64,000 nucleotides of DNA from Parapusillimonas sp013416435 (GCF_052180245.1 NZ_CP197474.1:2604001-2668000), one strand, 5' to 3'. Shown: positions 1 through 8,862, counted from the stretch's first letter. Numbers and translations are program-made. Notes: generated by a model not told the origin, from the letters alone.

Positions 1-1027
1 AGCCCATGGCGCCCAGCTCCTTCTGGAATTTGGCGACGGTGGCGTCGTCCAGGTTCTTTTTCCAGTTGAAGGAAGGCGAACAATTATAGGCCAGCATTTT
101 ACCGGGAAACTGCCGATGGATCGCTTCGGCGAACTGGCGTGCGTACTCGAGATTCGGCGTGGACGTCTCGCACCAGAGCAGATCGGCATACGGCGCATAG
201 GCCAGCCCGCGGGAAATGGCTTGATCCATCCCGGCGCGTGTGCGGAAGAATCCTTCGACGGTACGTTCCCCGGTAATGAATGAGCGGTCGTTCTCATCGA
301 CGTCGCTGGTGACCAGATCGGCGGCATCGGCGTCTGTGCGGGCCAGCAACAAGGTAGGCACGCCGAGAACGTCGGCAGCCAGACGCGCCGAAACCAGTTT
401 CGCCACGGCTTCGCGGGTGGGCACCAGAACCTTGCCTCCCATGTGGCCGCACTTCTTGACCGAGGCCAGTTGATCCTCGAAATGGACTCCGGCCGCGCCC
501 GCTTCGATCATGGCCTTCATGAGTTCGAAGGCATTCAGCACTCCGCCGAAGCCCGCCTCGGCGTCGGCGACGATGGGGGCAAAGTAGTCGATATACCCCT
601 CGTCTTGCGGATTCCTGCCTTCCATCCATTGGATCTGGTCGCAGCGTGTCAGTGCATTGTTGATGCGACGGACTACCTGCGGCACCGAGTTGGCCGGATA
701 GAGCGATTGATCAGGGTACATTTCGCCCGCTCCGTTCGCATCGCCCGCCACCTGCCAGCCCGACAGATAAATGGCTTTCAAGCCGGCTTTCACTTGCTGC
801 ATGGCCTGGTTGCCGGTCAGCGCGCCCAGGCTGTTGACGAAAGGCTCGGTGTGCAAAAGATTCCATAGTTTCTCAGCGCCTCTTCGCGCCAGCGTATGCT
901 CTACCACGACCGATCCGCGCAGGCGGATGACCTCGTCCGCGGTATACCCGCGCTTGATGCCCTGCCAGCGGGCGTCTTCGGCCCACGTCCGTTGCAGATC
1001 GCGTATCTGGTTTTCTCGTGAATTCAT
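1..1027 (-). CDS. aceA: Isocitrate lyase (5' part; gene runs off the left edge)
   Basis: Isocitrate lyase splits isocitrate into glyoxylate and succinate, the first step of the glyoxylate shunt. The visible 342 codons start MNSRENQIRDLQR and contain the family signature KKCGHMGGKVLVPT with the catalytic cysteine, the upstream FEDQ loop, and SWxGxx-type N-terminal context (ARWQGIKRGY). The full protein is normally about 430 residues, so roughly the last 90 lie outside the window. ATG at 1027 is preceded by AAGGAGCTGC at good spacing. The gene diverges from queF. A perfect palindrome about 90 bp upstream is a likely operator. No internal stop or frameshift is seen. Confidence 0.95.
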   Translation of the reverse strand, partial: MNSRENQIRDLQRTWAEDARWQGIKRGYTADEVIRLRGSVVVEHTLARRGAEKLWNLLHTEPFVNSLGALTGNQAMQQVKAGLKAIYLSGWQVAGDANGAGEMYPDQSLYPANSVPQVVRRINNALTRCDQIQWMEGRNPQDEGYIDYFAPIVADAEAGFGGVLNAFELMKAMIEAGAAGVHFEDQLASVKKCGHMGGKVLVPTREAVAKLVSARLAADVLGVPTLLLARTDADAADLVTSDVDENDRSFITGERTVEGFFRTRAGMDQAISRGLAYAPYADLLWCETSTPNLEYARQFAEAIHRQFPGKMLAYNCSPSFNWKKNLDDATVAKFQKELGAMG

Positions 1028-1117
1028 GATGCAGCTCCTTGAAGTAAAAACATAGGCGTGAAAGAAAACTTTGTTGAAGAAAAGTCTACGCCTTTGCTGC
1101 ATCGCAAATAACACTTA

Positions 1118-1133
1118 TGTCTTATATAAGACA
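1118..1133. promoter_or_regulatory. 16-bp perfect palindrome upstream of aceA, candidate operator
   Basis: TGTCTTATATAAGACA reads the same on both strands and lies in an AT-rich stretch (about 1105-1190) upstream of the aceA start, where the promoter is expected. The TATA-containing centre could overlap a -10 element. The regulator is not identified here; a dimeric GntR- or IclR-type repressor is a guess. The rest of the 1028-1344 gap holds no convincing gene. A TACAAT hexamer at 1289-1294 could be a -10 for queF, but I see no good -35. Confidence 0.5.
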
Positions 1134-1344
1134 AATTATTTTTCTTTTTAAAATCATCAAATTATATTTTTTATTTTGTAATGTGAAATGAAATTTTTCG
1201 GTATGGAATACGGAATCATGCAGCGCAGCACCCGCATTTCATCCAGCAAAAGCCCTGTTTCACAATACGGAAAACGCCTCTTCCAAGGTACAATACGGGT
1301 TGACTACCCACGACATTGCGGCCATTGCCGCTGTCAGCGCCACC

Positions 1345-2169
1345 ATGACCGATACTCCCCTCGCCCATGCCCCTCTGGGGCAAGAAGTCGTTTATCCCGA
1401 CGCTTACGATCCTTCACTATTGTTCTCCATCGAGCGTGCAATCAATCGCCGGTCGCTCGCCGTCCCGGCGCAATGGCATGGCGCCGATATCTGGAACGCA
1501 TACGAAGTTTCCTGGCTCAATCCCAAAGGCAAGCCGATCGCCGCGCTTGCGCGATTCACGGTTCCCCATTCCAGCCCTCGGCTGATCGAATCCAAGTCGT
1601 TCAAGCTTTACCTGAACTCCTTCAATGAAGAGCGTTTCGCGGATGCGGACGCCGTCAGGCAGGCGATGGCCCGTGATCTTTCCAATGCCGCCGGACAGCA
1701 AGTAGAGGTCGAACTGATGAGCCTTTCAAGCCAGCAGGGCCGGCCCTTGGATGCCCTGGACGGCCACAATATCGACGGGCTCGACATCGAAATAGACCGC
1801 TATGAACCGGCGCCGGACCTTCTGCGCTGCAGCGGCAATGCAGATATCGTCAGTGAAATACTGGTTTCCGATTTGCTCAAGTCCAACTGCCCCGTCACTG
1901 GGCAGCCCGACTGGGGCAGCGTCCAGATCCGTTATACCGGCCCGCGCATTGATCGCGCCGCCCTGCTGAAATACATCGTTTCCTTGCGGCGGCATACGGA
2001 GTTTCATGAGCACTGCGTCGAGACCATGTTCTGCGACATCCGGCAGGCTTGCAAGCCTGAATCGCTTTCCGTCTATGCGCGCTATACGCGCCGCGGCGGC
2101 CTGGACATCAATCCGTGGCGCAGCACGCACCCCTGGAAAGCGGCGCAACTGCGCACCGTCAGGCAATAA
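1345..2169 (+). CDS. queF: NADPH-dependent 7-cyano-7-deazaguanine (preQ0) reductase, long type
   Basis: QueF reduces the nitrile of preQ0 to the amine preQ1 in queuosine tRNA-modification synthesis. The 274-residue product has the long two-domain form: an N-terminal T-fold half with ESKSFKLYLNSFNEERF, and a C-terminal half with the catalytic-cysteine segment SNCPVTGQPDWGSV and the FHEHCVE stretch. The reading frame stays open back to a TTG at 1300, but the ATG at 1345 (MTDTPLAHAPLGQ) matches where family members begin. No strong ribosome binding site is visible. The stop is followed after 6 nt by the first palindromic repeat. No preQ1 riboswitch fold was recognised upstream. Confidence 0.95.
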   Translation: MTDTPLAHAPLGQEVVYPDAYDPSLLFSIERAINRRSLAVPAQWHGADIWNAYEVSWLNPKGKPIAALARFTVPHSSPRLIESKSFKLYLNSFNEERFADADAVRQAMARDLSNAAGQQVEVELMSLSSQQGRPLDALDGHNIDGLDIEIDRYEPAPDLLRCSGNADIVSEILVSDLLKSNCPVTGQPDWGSVQIRYTGPRIDRAALLKYIVSLRRHTEFHEHCVETMFCDIRQACKPESLSVYARYTRRGGLDINPWRSTHPWKAAQLRTVRQ

Positions 2170-2175
2170 TGACTG

Positions 2176-2317
2176 GGGGTCAGACCCCATGCGGGGTCTG
2201 ACCCCTTGCGCGATTCTTCATGCAATAGTCTGGGGTCAGACCCCATGCGGGGTCTGACCCCTCGGGCGGTCCTTCATGCGATAAGCTGGGGTCAGACCCC
2301 GTACGGGGTCTGACCCC
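2176..2317. repeat. Palindromic repeat cluster A, three 30-bp units
   Basis: Units lie at 2176-2205, 2232-2261 and 2288-2317. Each has a 13-nt arm GGGGTCAGACCCC, a 4-nt centre (ATGC, ATGC, GTAC) and the reverse-complement arm. Each arm is itself nearly self-complementary. The spacers of about 26 bp also resemble each other (CTTGCGCGATTCTTCATGCA and CTCGGGCGGTCCTTCATGCG), so the repeating block is larger than the palindrome. The cluster lies between the convergent queF and MFS genes, and the last unit overlaps the MFS stop codon. There is no T-run, so these are not classical terminators. Confidence 0.9.
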
Positions 2318-3593
2318 CCACCCGCGCGGCTTGGCGGGATGCGGATCTGGCCACCCAAAGCGCCAGCAGGGCCGCGATGGAGAATGCCGCGGCGGCACCC
2401 ACCCAGGGCCCTTGGCGGAAGCCGGCGTCCATCAGAAGGCCGAAACTTACCGGGCCAAGCGAAGAGCCCACGTCCATGCCGGAATACACCAGCCCATACA
2501 CCGTGCCTGTCGCCCCCTTCGGCGTCACGCGGCGAATGAGCATGTCGCGCGAAGGCGCAGATACGCCCGAGCAGAATCCGGCCAGGGCCACCAGCGCCAT
2601 GGCCAGCGGAGGCGGCACGGCGCCCGCGGCGAGCACCACCAGCAGGCCGCCCGCCAAGAACAGCGAAACCGCCACCGTACGCTCGGTATTGGGCGTCGCG
2701 CCGACCAGGAAGCCGCCGGCGATCATGCCGACGGCGGCCGCCACCATATAGGCGGACAGCGCCGAACCCGCCATGATCTTGTCGATGCCGTAGACTTCGC
2801 CCAGCATCGGTATGGTGTAGTTCTGGACGGCCGACAAAGAAACGGACGTGAATAGGAAAAACAGGAACGCGCCCCAGAGCGCAGGCTGCACCAGCAGCGC
2901 AGCCAAGGTCTCGCCGACGGACTTTCGTGCCAGGTCGGTTTGCACTGAGGCGCTGGGCGCCGGGTCGTCGGCCGCGGCGACTGCCTGATTCTTGCCGGCC
3001 AGCAGGTCGCGTCCCAGCCAGCTCATCAGCAACACCACGGCGACCAGGGCCGCGGCGCCAAACGCCGCCGTGCGCCAGTCCGCAACGTAGATGATGGCCG
3101 CCATGAAGACAGGTGTCAGCGCCCACCCCAGGTTGCCCGTCAGGCCGTGCGTGCTGAAGGCGTGCCCGAGCCGCTTCTGGCTGACCCGGTGATTGATGAT
3201 GGAATAATCGACCGGATGGAACACCGAGTTGCCGATGCCGCCGATCGCGGCGGCGGCCACCAGCATGAAATAGCCATTCGAGATGCCGATGAGGACGGCG
3301 GAGGCAACGAAGCAGGACAGCCCGAAACGAAGGACGGGCGCCGGGCCGATGCGATCCACCACGAAGCCGGAAGAGGCCTGCCCCAGGCAGGACACCAGGA
3401 AAAAGACCGACGCCAGGAAACCGAGTTTGACGAAGTCGTAGCCGTACTCGTGGGCGAGCGACAGGTATAGCGTGGGAAGGACCAACTGGAAGAAGTGCGA
3501 GGTTCCGTGCACTAGGCCGATCAGCCCGATAATGGACCAGTCTCGCCGTTTGAGTTCGGGGGTGTCGGTGAAATCGGGGTTGGCAGTCGCCAT
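2292..3593 (-). CDS. MFS transporter, fosmidomycin-resistance (Fsr)-like
   Basis: A 433-residue inner-membrane protein with about twelve hydrophobic segments. Near the N-terminus HGTSHFFQLVLPTLYLSLA and later GIGNSVFHPVDYSII resemble the Fsr branch of the major facilitator superfamily, which exports small drugs. The substrate is not shown by the sequence. ATG at 3593 (MATANPDFTD) is chosen; the upstream in-frame extension is arginine-rich and belongs to the pgsA region. The last eight codons, encoding GGQTPYGV, and the TGA come from a palindromic repeat, so the C-terminus looks like an insertion product. It is the last gene of the leftward run, 17 nt after pgsA. Confidence 0.85.
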   Translation of the reverse strand: MATANPDFTDTPELKRRDWSIIGLIGLVHGTSHFFQLVLPTLYLSLAHEYGYDFVKLGFLASVFFLVSCLGQASSGFVVDRIGPAPVLRFGLSCFVASAVLIGISNGYFMLVAAAAIGGIGNSVFHPVDYSIINHRVSQKRLGHAFSTHGLTGNLGWALTPVFMAAIIYVADWRTAAFGAAALVAVVLLMSWLGRDLLAGKNQAVAAADDPAPSASVQTDLARKSVGETLAALLVQPALWGAFLFFLFTSVSLSAVQNYTIPMLGEVYGIDKIMAGSALSAYMVAAAVGMIAGGFLVGATPNTERTVAVSLFLAGGLLVVLAAGAVPPPLAMALVALAGFCSGVSAPSRDMLIRRVTPKGATGTVYGLVYSGMDVGSSLGPVSFGLLMDAGFRQGPWVGAAAAFSIAALLALWVARSASRQAARVGGQTPYGV

Positions 3594-3610
3594 TTGTGCT
3601 TCTCGCAATA

Positions 3611-4192
3611 TCAGCCGCGGCGGTCGGACCGGTCGCGGATTTCGGGCCACGCGCGGCGCAGGTAATAGCACATGGACCACACCGTAAGAATGGCGGCGAT
3701 GACGATCAACACCCCGCCGACCACGTCCAGCGGCACCCCGGACAAGGGACGCCAGTACAGCAGGCAGGGAATGGCGATCATTTGGGCCGCCGTCTTGAAC
3801 TTGCCCAGCCAGTGCACGGCGACGCTGCCGCTGGCGCCGATCTTGGCCATCCATTCGCGCAGGGCCGAAATCGTGATTTCACGCCCTATGATGATAAGCG
3901 CGATGAAGGAATCGACGCGTCCCAGATCGAGCAGGATGAGCAGCGCCGCGCACACCATGAGCTTGTCCGCCACCGGGTCCAGGAAGGCGCCGAAGGAGGA
4001 GGTCTGGTTCCAGCGCCTTGCCAGCCAGCCATCGAACCAGTCGGTCAATGCCGCGACGATGAATGCCAAGGCCGCGACCGTGTCGCGCACGGGCACGGAG
4101 ATCCAGTCGGCCGGCAGGTAGAACAGGCCGACGATCAGCGGAATCATGGCGATGCGCAGCCACGTCAGCGCAATGGGAAGATTCATAGGCAT
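3611..4192 (-). CDS. pgsA: CDP-diacylglycerol-glycerol-3-phosphate 3-phosphatidyltransferase
   Basis: PgsA makes phosphatidylglycerolphosphate, committing CDP-diacylglycerol to phosphatidylglycerol at the inner membrane. The 193-residue product carries the CDP-alcohol phosphatidyltransferase signature D-G-x2-A-R-x8-G-x3-D-x3-D, seen as DGWLARR followed by GAFLDPVADK (about residues 53-77), and several hydrophobic helices. Starts at 4192 or 4186 (MNLPIALTW) are both possible; the second fits other members better. The gene follows uvrC by 15 nt, a linkage common in proteobacteria. Confidence 0.93.
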   Translation of the reverse strand: MPMNLPIALTWLRIAMIPLIVGLFYLPADWISVPVRDTVAALAFIVAALTDWFDGWLARRWNQTSSFGAFLDPVADKLMVCAALLILLDLGRVDSFIALIIIGREITISALREWMAKIGASGSVAVHWLGKFKTAAQMIAIPCLLYWRPLSGVPLDVVGGVLIVIAAILTVWSMCYYLRRAWPEIRDRSDRRG

Positions 4193-4207
4193 AATGTGAA
4201 TACTACC

Positions 4208-6031
4208 TTATCGGAGCGCCTGATAGATACGTTCCGCCAATTCATCCGATATTCCCTCCACCGACCGCAGATCGTCGATGCTGGCGTCGACCACCCCTGA
4301 AAAACCGCCAAAACGCGCCAGCAGCTTCTGCCGCCTGCGCGCGCCTATGCCTTCGATTTCCTCCAGGCGCGACACATTCCGGGCTTTCGCACGCTGCGCC
4401 CTCATGCCGGTGATGGCGAATCGATGAGCTTCATCGCGAATCTGCGCGACAAGCATCAGGGCGGCCGACTCGACCCCCAGCGCAACGGACACGCGCCCAT
4501 CGGCAAAGACCAATGTTTCCAGGCCCACCTTGCGCCCCTCGCCCTTGGCGACTCCCACGATGACGCCGGTATCCAGTCCGAGCTCGACGAAAACCTGCCT
4601 CGCCACTTCAACCTGGCCCTTGCCCCCGTCGATCAGCACGATGCCGGGCATCTCGGCCTGCCCATCCGCCACCCTGCTGAAGCGGCGGGTCAGCACCTGC
4701 CGCATGGCCGCGTAATCGTCGCCCGGCGTGATGCCGGCGATGTTGTATCGGCGATACAAGGACGGCTGCATGGCATGATGCTTGTATACGACACAAGAGG
4801 CCTGCGTGGCTTCGCCCGCCGTATGGCTGATGTCGAAGCATTCGATATGCAAGGCATCCAGCGCCGTCTCATCGGTATCCAGGTCCAGCTCCGTGGCCAG
4901 GGCAAGCGTGCGGGCCGCGCGCGCGCTGGACTCCGTCAGCACCCGGGCCAGCGCCATCTCTGCGTTCTTCGTTGCCTGCTCCAGCCAGGTCTTGCGCATG
5001 CCTTGCGGACGGACCAGCACACGCGGCTTGACGCCCTTTTGCTCGGCCAGCAAGCCCATCAAGTCCGGATCGGGCAAGCGATGGGAAAACACCAGAATGG
5101 GCGGAAGCGCGCTGTCCAGGTAATGCTGGGCGACGAAGGCGGCCAGCACGTCTCCGGGACTGTCTTCATTGGTGTGCGTGGGAAAGAACGACTTGTCGCC
5201 CAGGTGGCGCCCGCCGCGCACCATGGCAAGATTGACGCATACCCTGCCCCCCGCCGACGCGATGGCGACGATGTCCACGTCGTCATTGCCGACTTGCTCC
5301 ATGGACTGCTGCTGCAGCACCTTGGCAAGCGCGCCCATCTGGTCGCGCAGCGCCGCCGCCTGCTCGAATTCGAGCGCCTGCGAAGCCTGGTGCATGCGTT
5401 GTTCGATATCGCGCAGCACTTCGTCAGCATGGCCGTCCAGGAAGCGCGTCGCGCGCTGGACATCGGCCTGGTAATCGGGCGTGGAAATCAGGTCGACACA
5501 CGGCGCGGAGCATCGTCCGATCTGGTACAGCAGACAGGGCCGAGAGCGATTCGCGTATACGCTGTCTTCGCAGGTGCGCAGACGGAACACGCGCTGCAGG
5601 ATCTGTATGGTTTCCCGCACGGCCCATGCATTGGGATAAGGCCCGAAGTAACGCCCCTTGCCGCTGGTGCTGCCGCGGTAATAGGCAATCCGGGGGATCT
5701 CATGGCCACTGAACATCAGGTAGGGATACGACTTGTCATCCCGAAACAGAATGTTGTAGCGCGGCTTCAGCCGCTTGATGAGGTTGTTCTCCAGCAGCAG
5801 CGCCTCGGCCTCGGAACGGGTGACCGTGACCTCGACGCGGACGACCCGCGCGATCATGTGCGTGATGCGCGGGCTATTGTGCGTCTTCTGGAAGTACGAG
5901 CTTACGCGCCGCTTGAGATCGCGGGCCTTGCCGACATAAAGCACCTCGCCCTGGCCATCGATGTGCCGATATACGCCGGGCAGATGCGGCAAATCAGCCA
6001 GAAACGATTTGAGATTGAAGTCTTCGAGCAT
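4208..6031 (-). CDS. uvrC: UvrABC excinuclease subunit C
   Basis: UvrC cuts on both sides of DNA lesions after UvrA/UvrB damage recognition. The 607-residue protein has the N-terminal GIY-YIG nuclease (PGVYRHID then VLYVGKARDLKRRV, residues about 18-45), a UVR helix (LEFEQAAALRDQMGAL, about 220-235), the RNase H-like C-terminal nuclease with ECFDISHTAGEATQASCVVY, and a C-terminal helix-hairpin-helix pair (IEGIGARRRQKLL, VEGISDELA). The length is normal. The start overlaps the 3' end of nagZ by 38 nt, but MLEDFNLKSFLADLPHLPGV aligns with the usual UvrC N-terminus. Confidence 0.97.
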   Translation of the reverse strand: MLEDFNLKSFLADLPHLPGVYRHIDGQGEVLYVGKARDLKRRVSSYFQKTHNSPRITHMIARVVRVEVTVTRSEAEALLLENNLIKRLKPRYNILFRDDKSYPYLMFSGHEIPRIAYYRGSTSGKGRYFGPYPNAWAVRETIQILQRVFRLRTCEDSVYANRSRPCLLYQIGRCSAPCVDLISTPDYQADVQRATRFLDGHADEVLRDIEQRMHQASQALEFEQAAALRDQMGALAKVLQQQSMEQVGNDDVDIVAIASAGGRVCVNLAMVRGGRHLGDKSFFPTHTNEDSPGDVLAAFVAQHYLDSALPPILVFSHRLPDPDLMGLLAEQKGVKPRVLVRPQGMRKTWLEQATKNAEMALARVLTESSARAARTLALATELDLDTDETALDALHIECFDISHTAGEATQASCVVYKHHAMQPSLYRRYNIAGITPGDDYAAMRQVLTRRFSRVADGQAEMPGIVLIDGGKGQVEVARQVFVELGLDTGVIVGVAKGEGRKVGLETLVFADGRVSVALGVESAALMLVAQIRDEAHRFAITGMRAQRAKARNVSRLEEIEGIGARRRQKLLARFGGFSGVVDASIDDLRSVEGISDELAERIYQALR

Positions 6032-7052
6032 ATTGATAACGTTGGTCGGCCTGGAGCGCGTCCCAATCGGGCGATGGCCGCGACGGCATGAGCCGCCTGA
6101 TGCGGTTCACCGAGGCACTGCTGTGCTCGGACGATAGCCGCGCCAGCAGGTCGTCCGCCAGATCGGGGCGGTTGCATACCAGGACCATGTCGCAGCCGGC
6201 GCCCAATGCCGCATTCGCGCGCGCCAGGATGTCGCCGGCCACCGTTGCGCCTTCCATCGTCAGGTCGTCGGAGAACACCACACCATCGTATCCCATCTCT
6301 TGACGCAGCACTTGCTGTATCCAGTATGGGGAAAAACCCGCGGGATTCGGGTCGACCTGATCGTAGATGACGTGTGCCGGCATCACCGACGGAAGCACCA
6401 TGTCTCCCAGCCAGCCATAGGGTGCCGCGTCTTCCTGCATGATTTCCTCGAAAGGCCGATGGTCCACCGGGATCTCGTGGTGGGAATCCGCCTCCACTGC
6501 GCCATGCCCCGGGAAATGCTTGCCACAGGCCGCCATGCCGCTCAGCATGAGCCCTTGAATCAGCGATCGCGCCAACATGGCCACCACCCGGGCATCGCGA
6601 TGGAACGCCCGGTTCCCGATGACCTTGCTGACGCCATAGTCCAGATCGAGCACCGGCGTGAAGCTCAGATCCACCCCGCAGGCGCGCAGTTCGGCGCCCA
6701 GCACATAACCGGTCTCGGAAGCCAGACGCATGGCGGCCAGGGAGTCCTGCTCCCAGAGCTCACCGAAGACGCTCATGGCCGGGATGGCAGAGAAGCCGTC
6801 GCTGCGAAAGCGCTGCACCCTGCCGCCCTCGTGATCCACCGCGATCAGCAAAGGCTCATCGCGCTCCTCGTGAATCTCCCGGCACAATGCCGACAGCTGT
6901 TCGCGGTCCTGGAAATTGCGCGCAAAGAGTATGACGCCCCCCACCAGCGGATTGCGCAGGCGCGCGCGCTCGTGCCCCGAGAGCGTCGTGCCCTCGACAT
7001 CGACCATCACCGGACCGGGCGGCAGACTGGCTGGCGTAGTGTTGACTGTCAT
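5994..7052 (-). CDS. nagZ: Beta-N-acetylhexosaminidase, GH3, peptidoglycan recycling
   Basis: NagZ removes N-acetylglucosamine from anhydro-muropeptides in the cytoplasm. The 352-residue product shows the GH3 features KHFPGHGAVEADSHHEIP (the flexible His/Asp loop) and FSDDLTMEGA containing the nucleophilic aspartate. It starts with an ATGA overlap of the acpS stop, so translational coupling is likely, and its end runs 38 nt into uvrC. In bacteria with an inducible AmpC beta-lactamase NagZ helps make the inducing muropeptide; no ampC or ampR is in this window. Confidence 0.95.
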   Translation of the reverse strand: MTVNTTPASLPPGPVMVDVEGTTLSGHERARLRNPLVGGVILFARNFQDREQLSALCREIHEERDEPLLIAVDHEGGRVQRFRSDGFSAIPAMSVFGELWEQDSLAAMRLASETGYVLGAELRACGVDLSFTPVLDLDYGVSKVIGNRAFHRDARVVAMLARSLIQGLMLSGMAACGKHFPGHGAVEADSHHEIPVDHRPFEEIMQEDAAPYGWLGDMVLPSVMPAHVIYDQVDPNPAGFSPYWIQQVLRQEMGYDGVVFSDDLTMEGATVAGDILARANAALGAGCDMVLVCNRPDLADDLLARLSSEHSSASVNRIRRLMPSRPSPDWDALQADQRYQYARRLQSQIVSG

Positions 7053-7501
7053 GTTTCCTTTCCGTTTTCTGCATGAATGTGCGTGGATAGCGCCTCGACC
7101 ACAACGAAAGCCGCGACGGTATCGCTTTCATCGGTGATGGACACGTGGGCGGACCCGAACCGCTGCTCATACCAGCTGAGCAGCGGTTCGGACAATACCA
7201 CGCAGGGCCGGCCGCTGGGTTCGTTGAGCGTCTGCATGCGAGACCACGCCATGGGCGAGCGCATGCCGAGTCCGACTGCCTTGGAGAAAGCCTCTTTGGC
7301 GGCAAAACGGGTAGCCAGGAAGCGCATGCCGCGCTGGGGGTCGCGTGCAAGACGGCGCTGGAATTTTTCGTATTCCTGCAGGCCCAATATGCGGCGCGCG
7401 AACCGGTCGCCATGGCGGGCATACACGCGCTCCACGCGTTCGAGCCGCAATAGATCGACACCAATACCCGCCACGGCATTCCGCACTGCACGCATGTTCA
7501 T
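7049..7501 (-). CDS. acpS: Holo-[acyl-carrier-protein] synthase
   Basis: AcpS moves 4'-phosphopantetheine from CoA to apo-ACP. The 150-residue product has both family motifs: GIGVDLLRLERVE near the N-terminus (Mg-binding aspartate) and FAAKEAFSKAVGLGM (catalytic glutamate and lysine). Many proteobacteria place pdxJ directly upstream; here the upstream neighbour is paaK, 44 bp away, with no visible terminator or clear promoter between. Transcription may therefore partly depend on the paa operon or on a promoter inside paaK. Confidence 0.95.
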   Translation of the reverse strand: MNMRAVRNAVAGIGVDLLRLERVERVYARHGDRFARRILGLQEYEKFQRRLARDPQRGMRFLATRFAAKEAFSKAVGLGMRSPMAWSRMQTLNEPSGRPCVVLSEPLLSWYEQRFGSAHVSITDESDTVAAFVVVEALSTHIHAENGKET

Positions 7502-7545
7502 GGATCCGCCTTTTCAAAAGACGAATCATACCGTGAGTGCGCAGC

Positions 7546-8862
7546 CTATCTTTGCCGTTTGTCGATCACGCGGCGCGCCTTGCCGGTCAGGGTGCGCTCC
7601 ACCAGGCCAGCCGTCTGTACCGTTACCCGCGCGGACACGCCGATATAGGTCTTGACGGCATGCTGCAGCTTCTTGGCCAGCGCGTCGCGATCGGCGACGC
7701 TCAGGTGATCGTACTCAGTCCGCACTTCGGTCAGGATCTCGAGCTCGTCCAGGTTCCCGCTGCGTGTGAGCACCAGCTGGTACTGGGCCGCGAGTTCCGG
7801 CATCTTCAGCACGATTTCCTCGACCTGGGTGGGGAAGAGATTGACGCCGCGCACGATCAGCATGTCGTCGCTGCGGCCCGTGATCTTGTCTATGCGACGC
7901 ATGCTGCGCGCGGTGGGTGGAAGCAGGCGGGTCAGATCGCGGGTGCGATAGCGGATGACCGGCATGGCTTCTTTCGTGAGCGACGTGAATACCAGCTCGC
8001 CTTCCTCGCCGTCGGGCAGGACCTCTCCGGTATCGGGATTGATGATTTCCGGGTAGAAATGGTCTTCCCACACCACCGGGCCGTCCTTGGACTCGACGCA
8101 TTCCATGGCGACGCCCGGCCCCATGACCTCGGACAGCCCGTAGATATCGACGGCATCGATGCCGGAGCGCTTTTCGATGTCGCTGCGCATCTGGCCGGTC
8201 CAGGGTTCCGCGCCGAAGATGCCGATGCGCAGCGAGCTTTCGCGCGGATCCATGCCTTCGCGCTCCATTTCCTCGAGGATGTTGCAGAAGTAGGAAGGCG
8301 TGACCATGATGATGCGCGGTCCAAAATCGCGGATCAGCTGGACTTGCTTCTCGGTTTGCCCGCCGGACATCGGCACGACCGAGCATCCCAGCCGCTCGGC
8401 CCCATAATGGGCGCCCAGCCCTCCGGTGAACAAGCCATAGCCGTATGCCACATGGGCGATGTCGCCCGGCCGTCCGCCCGCGGCCCAGATGGAACGCGCC
8501 ACGAGATTCGCCCAGTTGTCGATATCCCGCGCGGTGTAGCCCACCACCGTGGGCTTGCCCGTCGTACCGCTGGAGGCATGGATGCGAACCACTTGCTCGC
8601 GCGGTACAGCGAACATGTTGAAGGGGTAGTTATCCCGAAGGTCTTGTTTGGCGGTGAACGGAAAGCGCTTCAGATCGGAAAGCGTCTTGAGGTCATCCGG
8701 ATGCACGCCGGCGGCATCGAACGACTTCCGGTAATGCGGCACGTTATCGTACGCGTGCCTGAGCGACCACTTCAGGCGCTCCAGCTGCAGGCTCTTCAGT
8801 TCATCCTGGCTCGCGTGCTCTATGGCATCGCGTCCGCCTTTCGATTTTGTCGACTCGGACAT
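7546..8862 (-). CDS. paaK: Phenylacetate-CoA ligase
   Basis: PaaK activates phenylacetate to phenylacetyl-CoA with ATP, the entry step of the aerobic CoA-linked pathway. The 438-residue protein shows the ANL-superfamily P-loop-like motif HASSGTTGKPTVVGYT (about 95-110), the adenylate-binding segment IYGLSEVMGPG, the hinge YRTRDLTRLL and C-terminal VRGVNLFPTQVEE. The length is typical. It lies at the 3' end of the paa cluster, separated from paaI by 113 bp that hold one palindromic repeat and short GACCCCCGGC direct repeats. Confidence 0.97.
   Translation of the reverse strand: MSESTKSKGGRDAIEHASQDELKSLQLERLKWSLRHAYDNVPHYRKSFDAAGVHPDDLKTLSDLKRFPFTAKQDLRDNYPFNMFAVPREQVVRIHASSGTTGKPTVVGYTARDIDNWANLVARSIWAAGGRPGDIAHVAYGYGLFTGGLGAHYGAERLGCSVVPMSGGQTEKQVQLIRDFGPRIIMVTPSYFCNILEEMEREGMDPRESSLRIGIFGAEPWTGQMRSDIEKRSGIDAVDIYGLSEVMGPGVAMECVESKDGPVVWEDHFYPEIINPDTGEVLPDGEEGELVFTSLTKEAMPVIRYRTRDLTRLLPPTARSMRRIDKITGRSDDMLIVRGVNLFPTQVEEIVLKMPELAAQYQLVLTRSGNLDELEILTEVRTEYDHLSVADRDALAKKLQHAVKTYIGVSARVTVQTAGLVERTLTGKARRVIDKRQR

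Noticed and set aside
1188..1344. preQ1 riboswitch before queF
   Set aside because: No matching stem with A-rich tail was found near the start codon; the gap is simply AT-rich then ordinary.
2176..2317. Possible CRISPR array
   Set aside because: Units are palindromes with short, similar spacers, no constant spacer length across clusters, and no cas genes; they are dispersed after many genes.
4424..6091. A 555-codon open frame antisense to uvrC
   Set aside because: No ribosome binding site or recognisable domain; uvrC explains the region.
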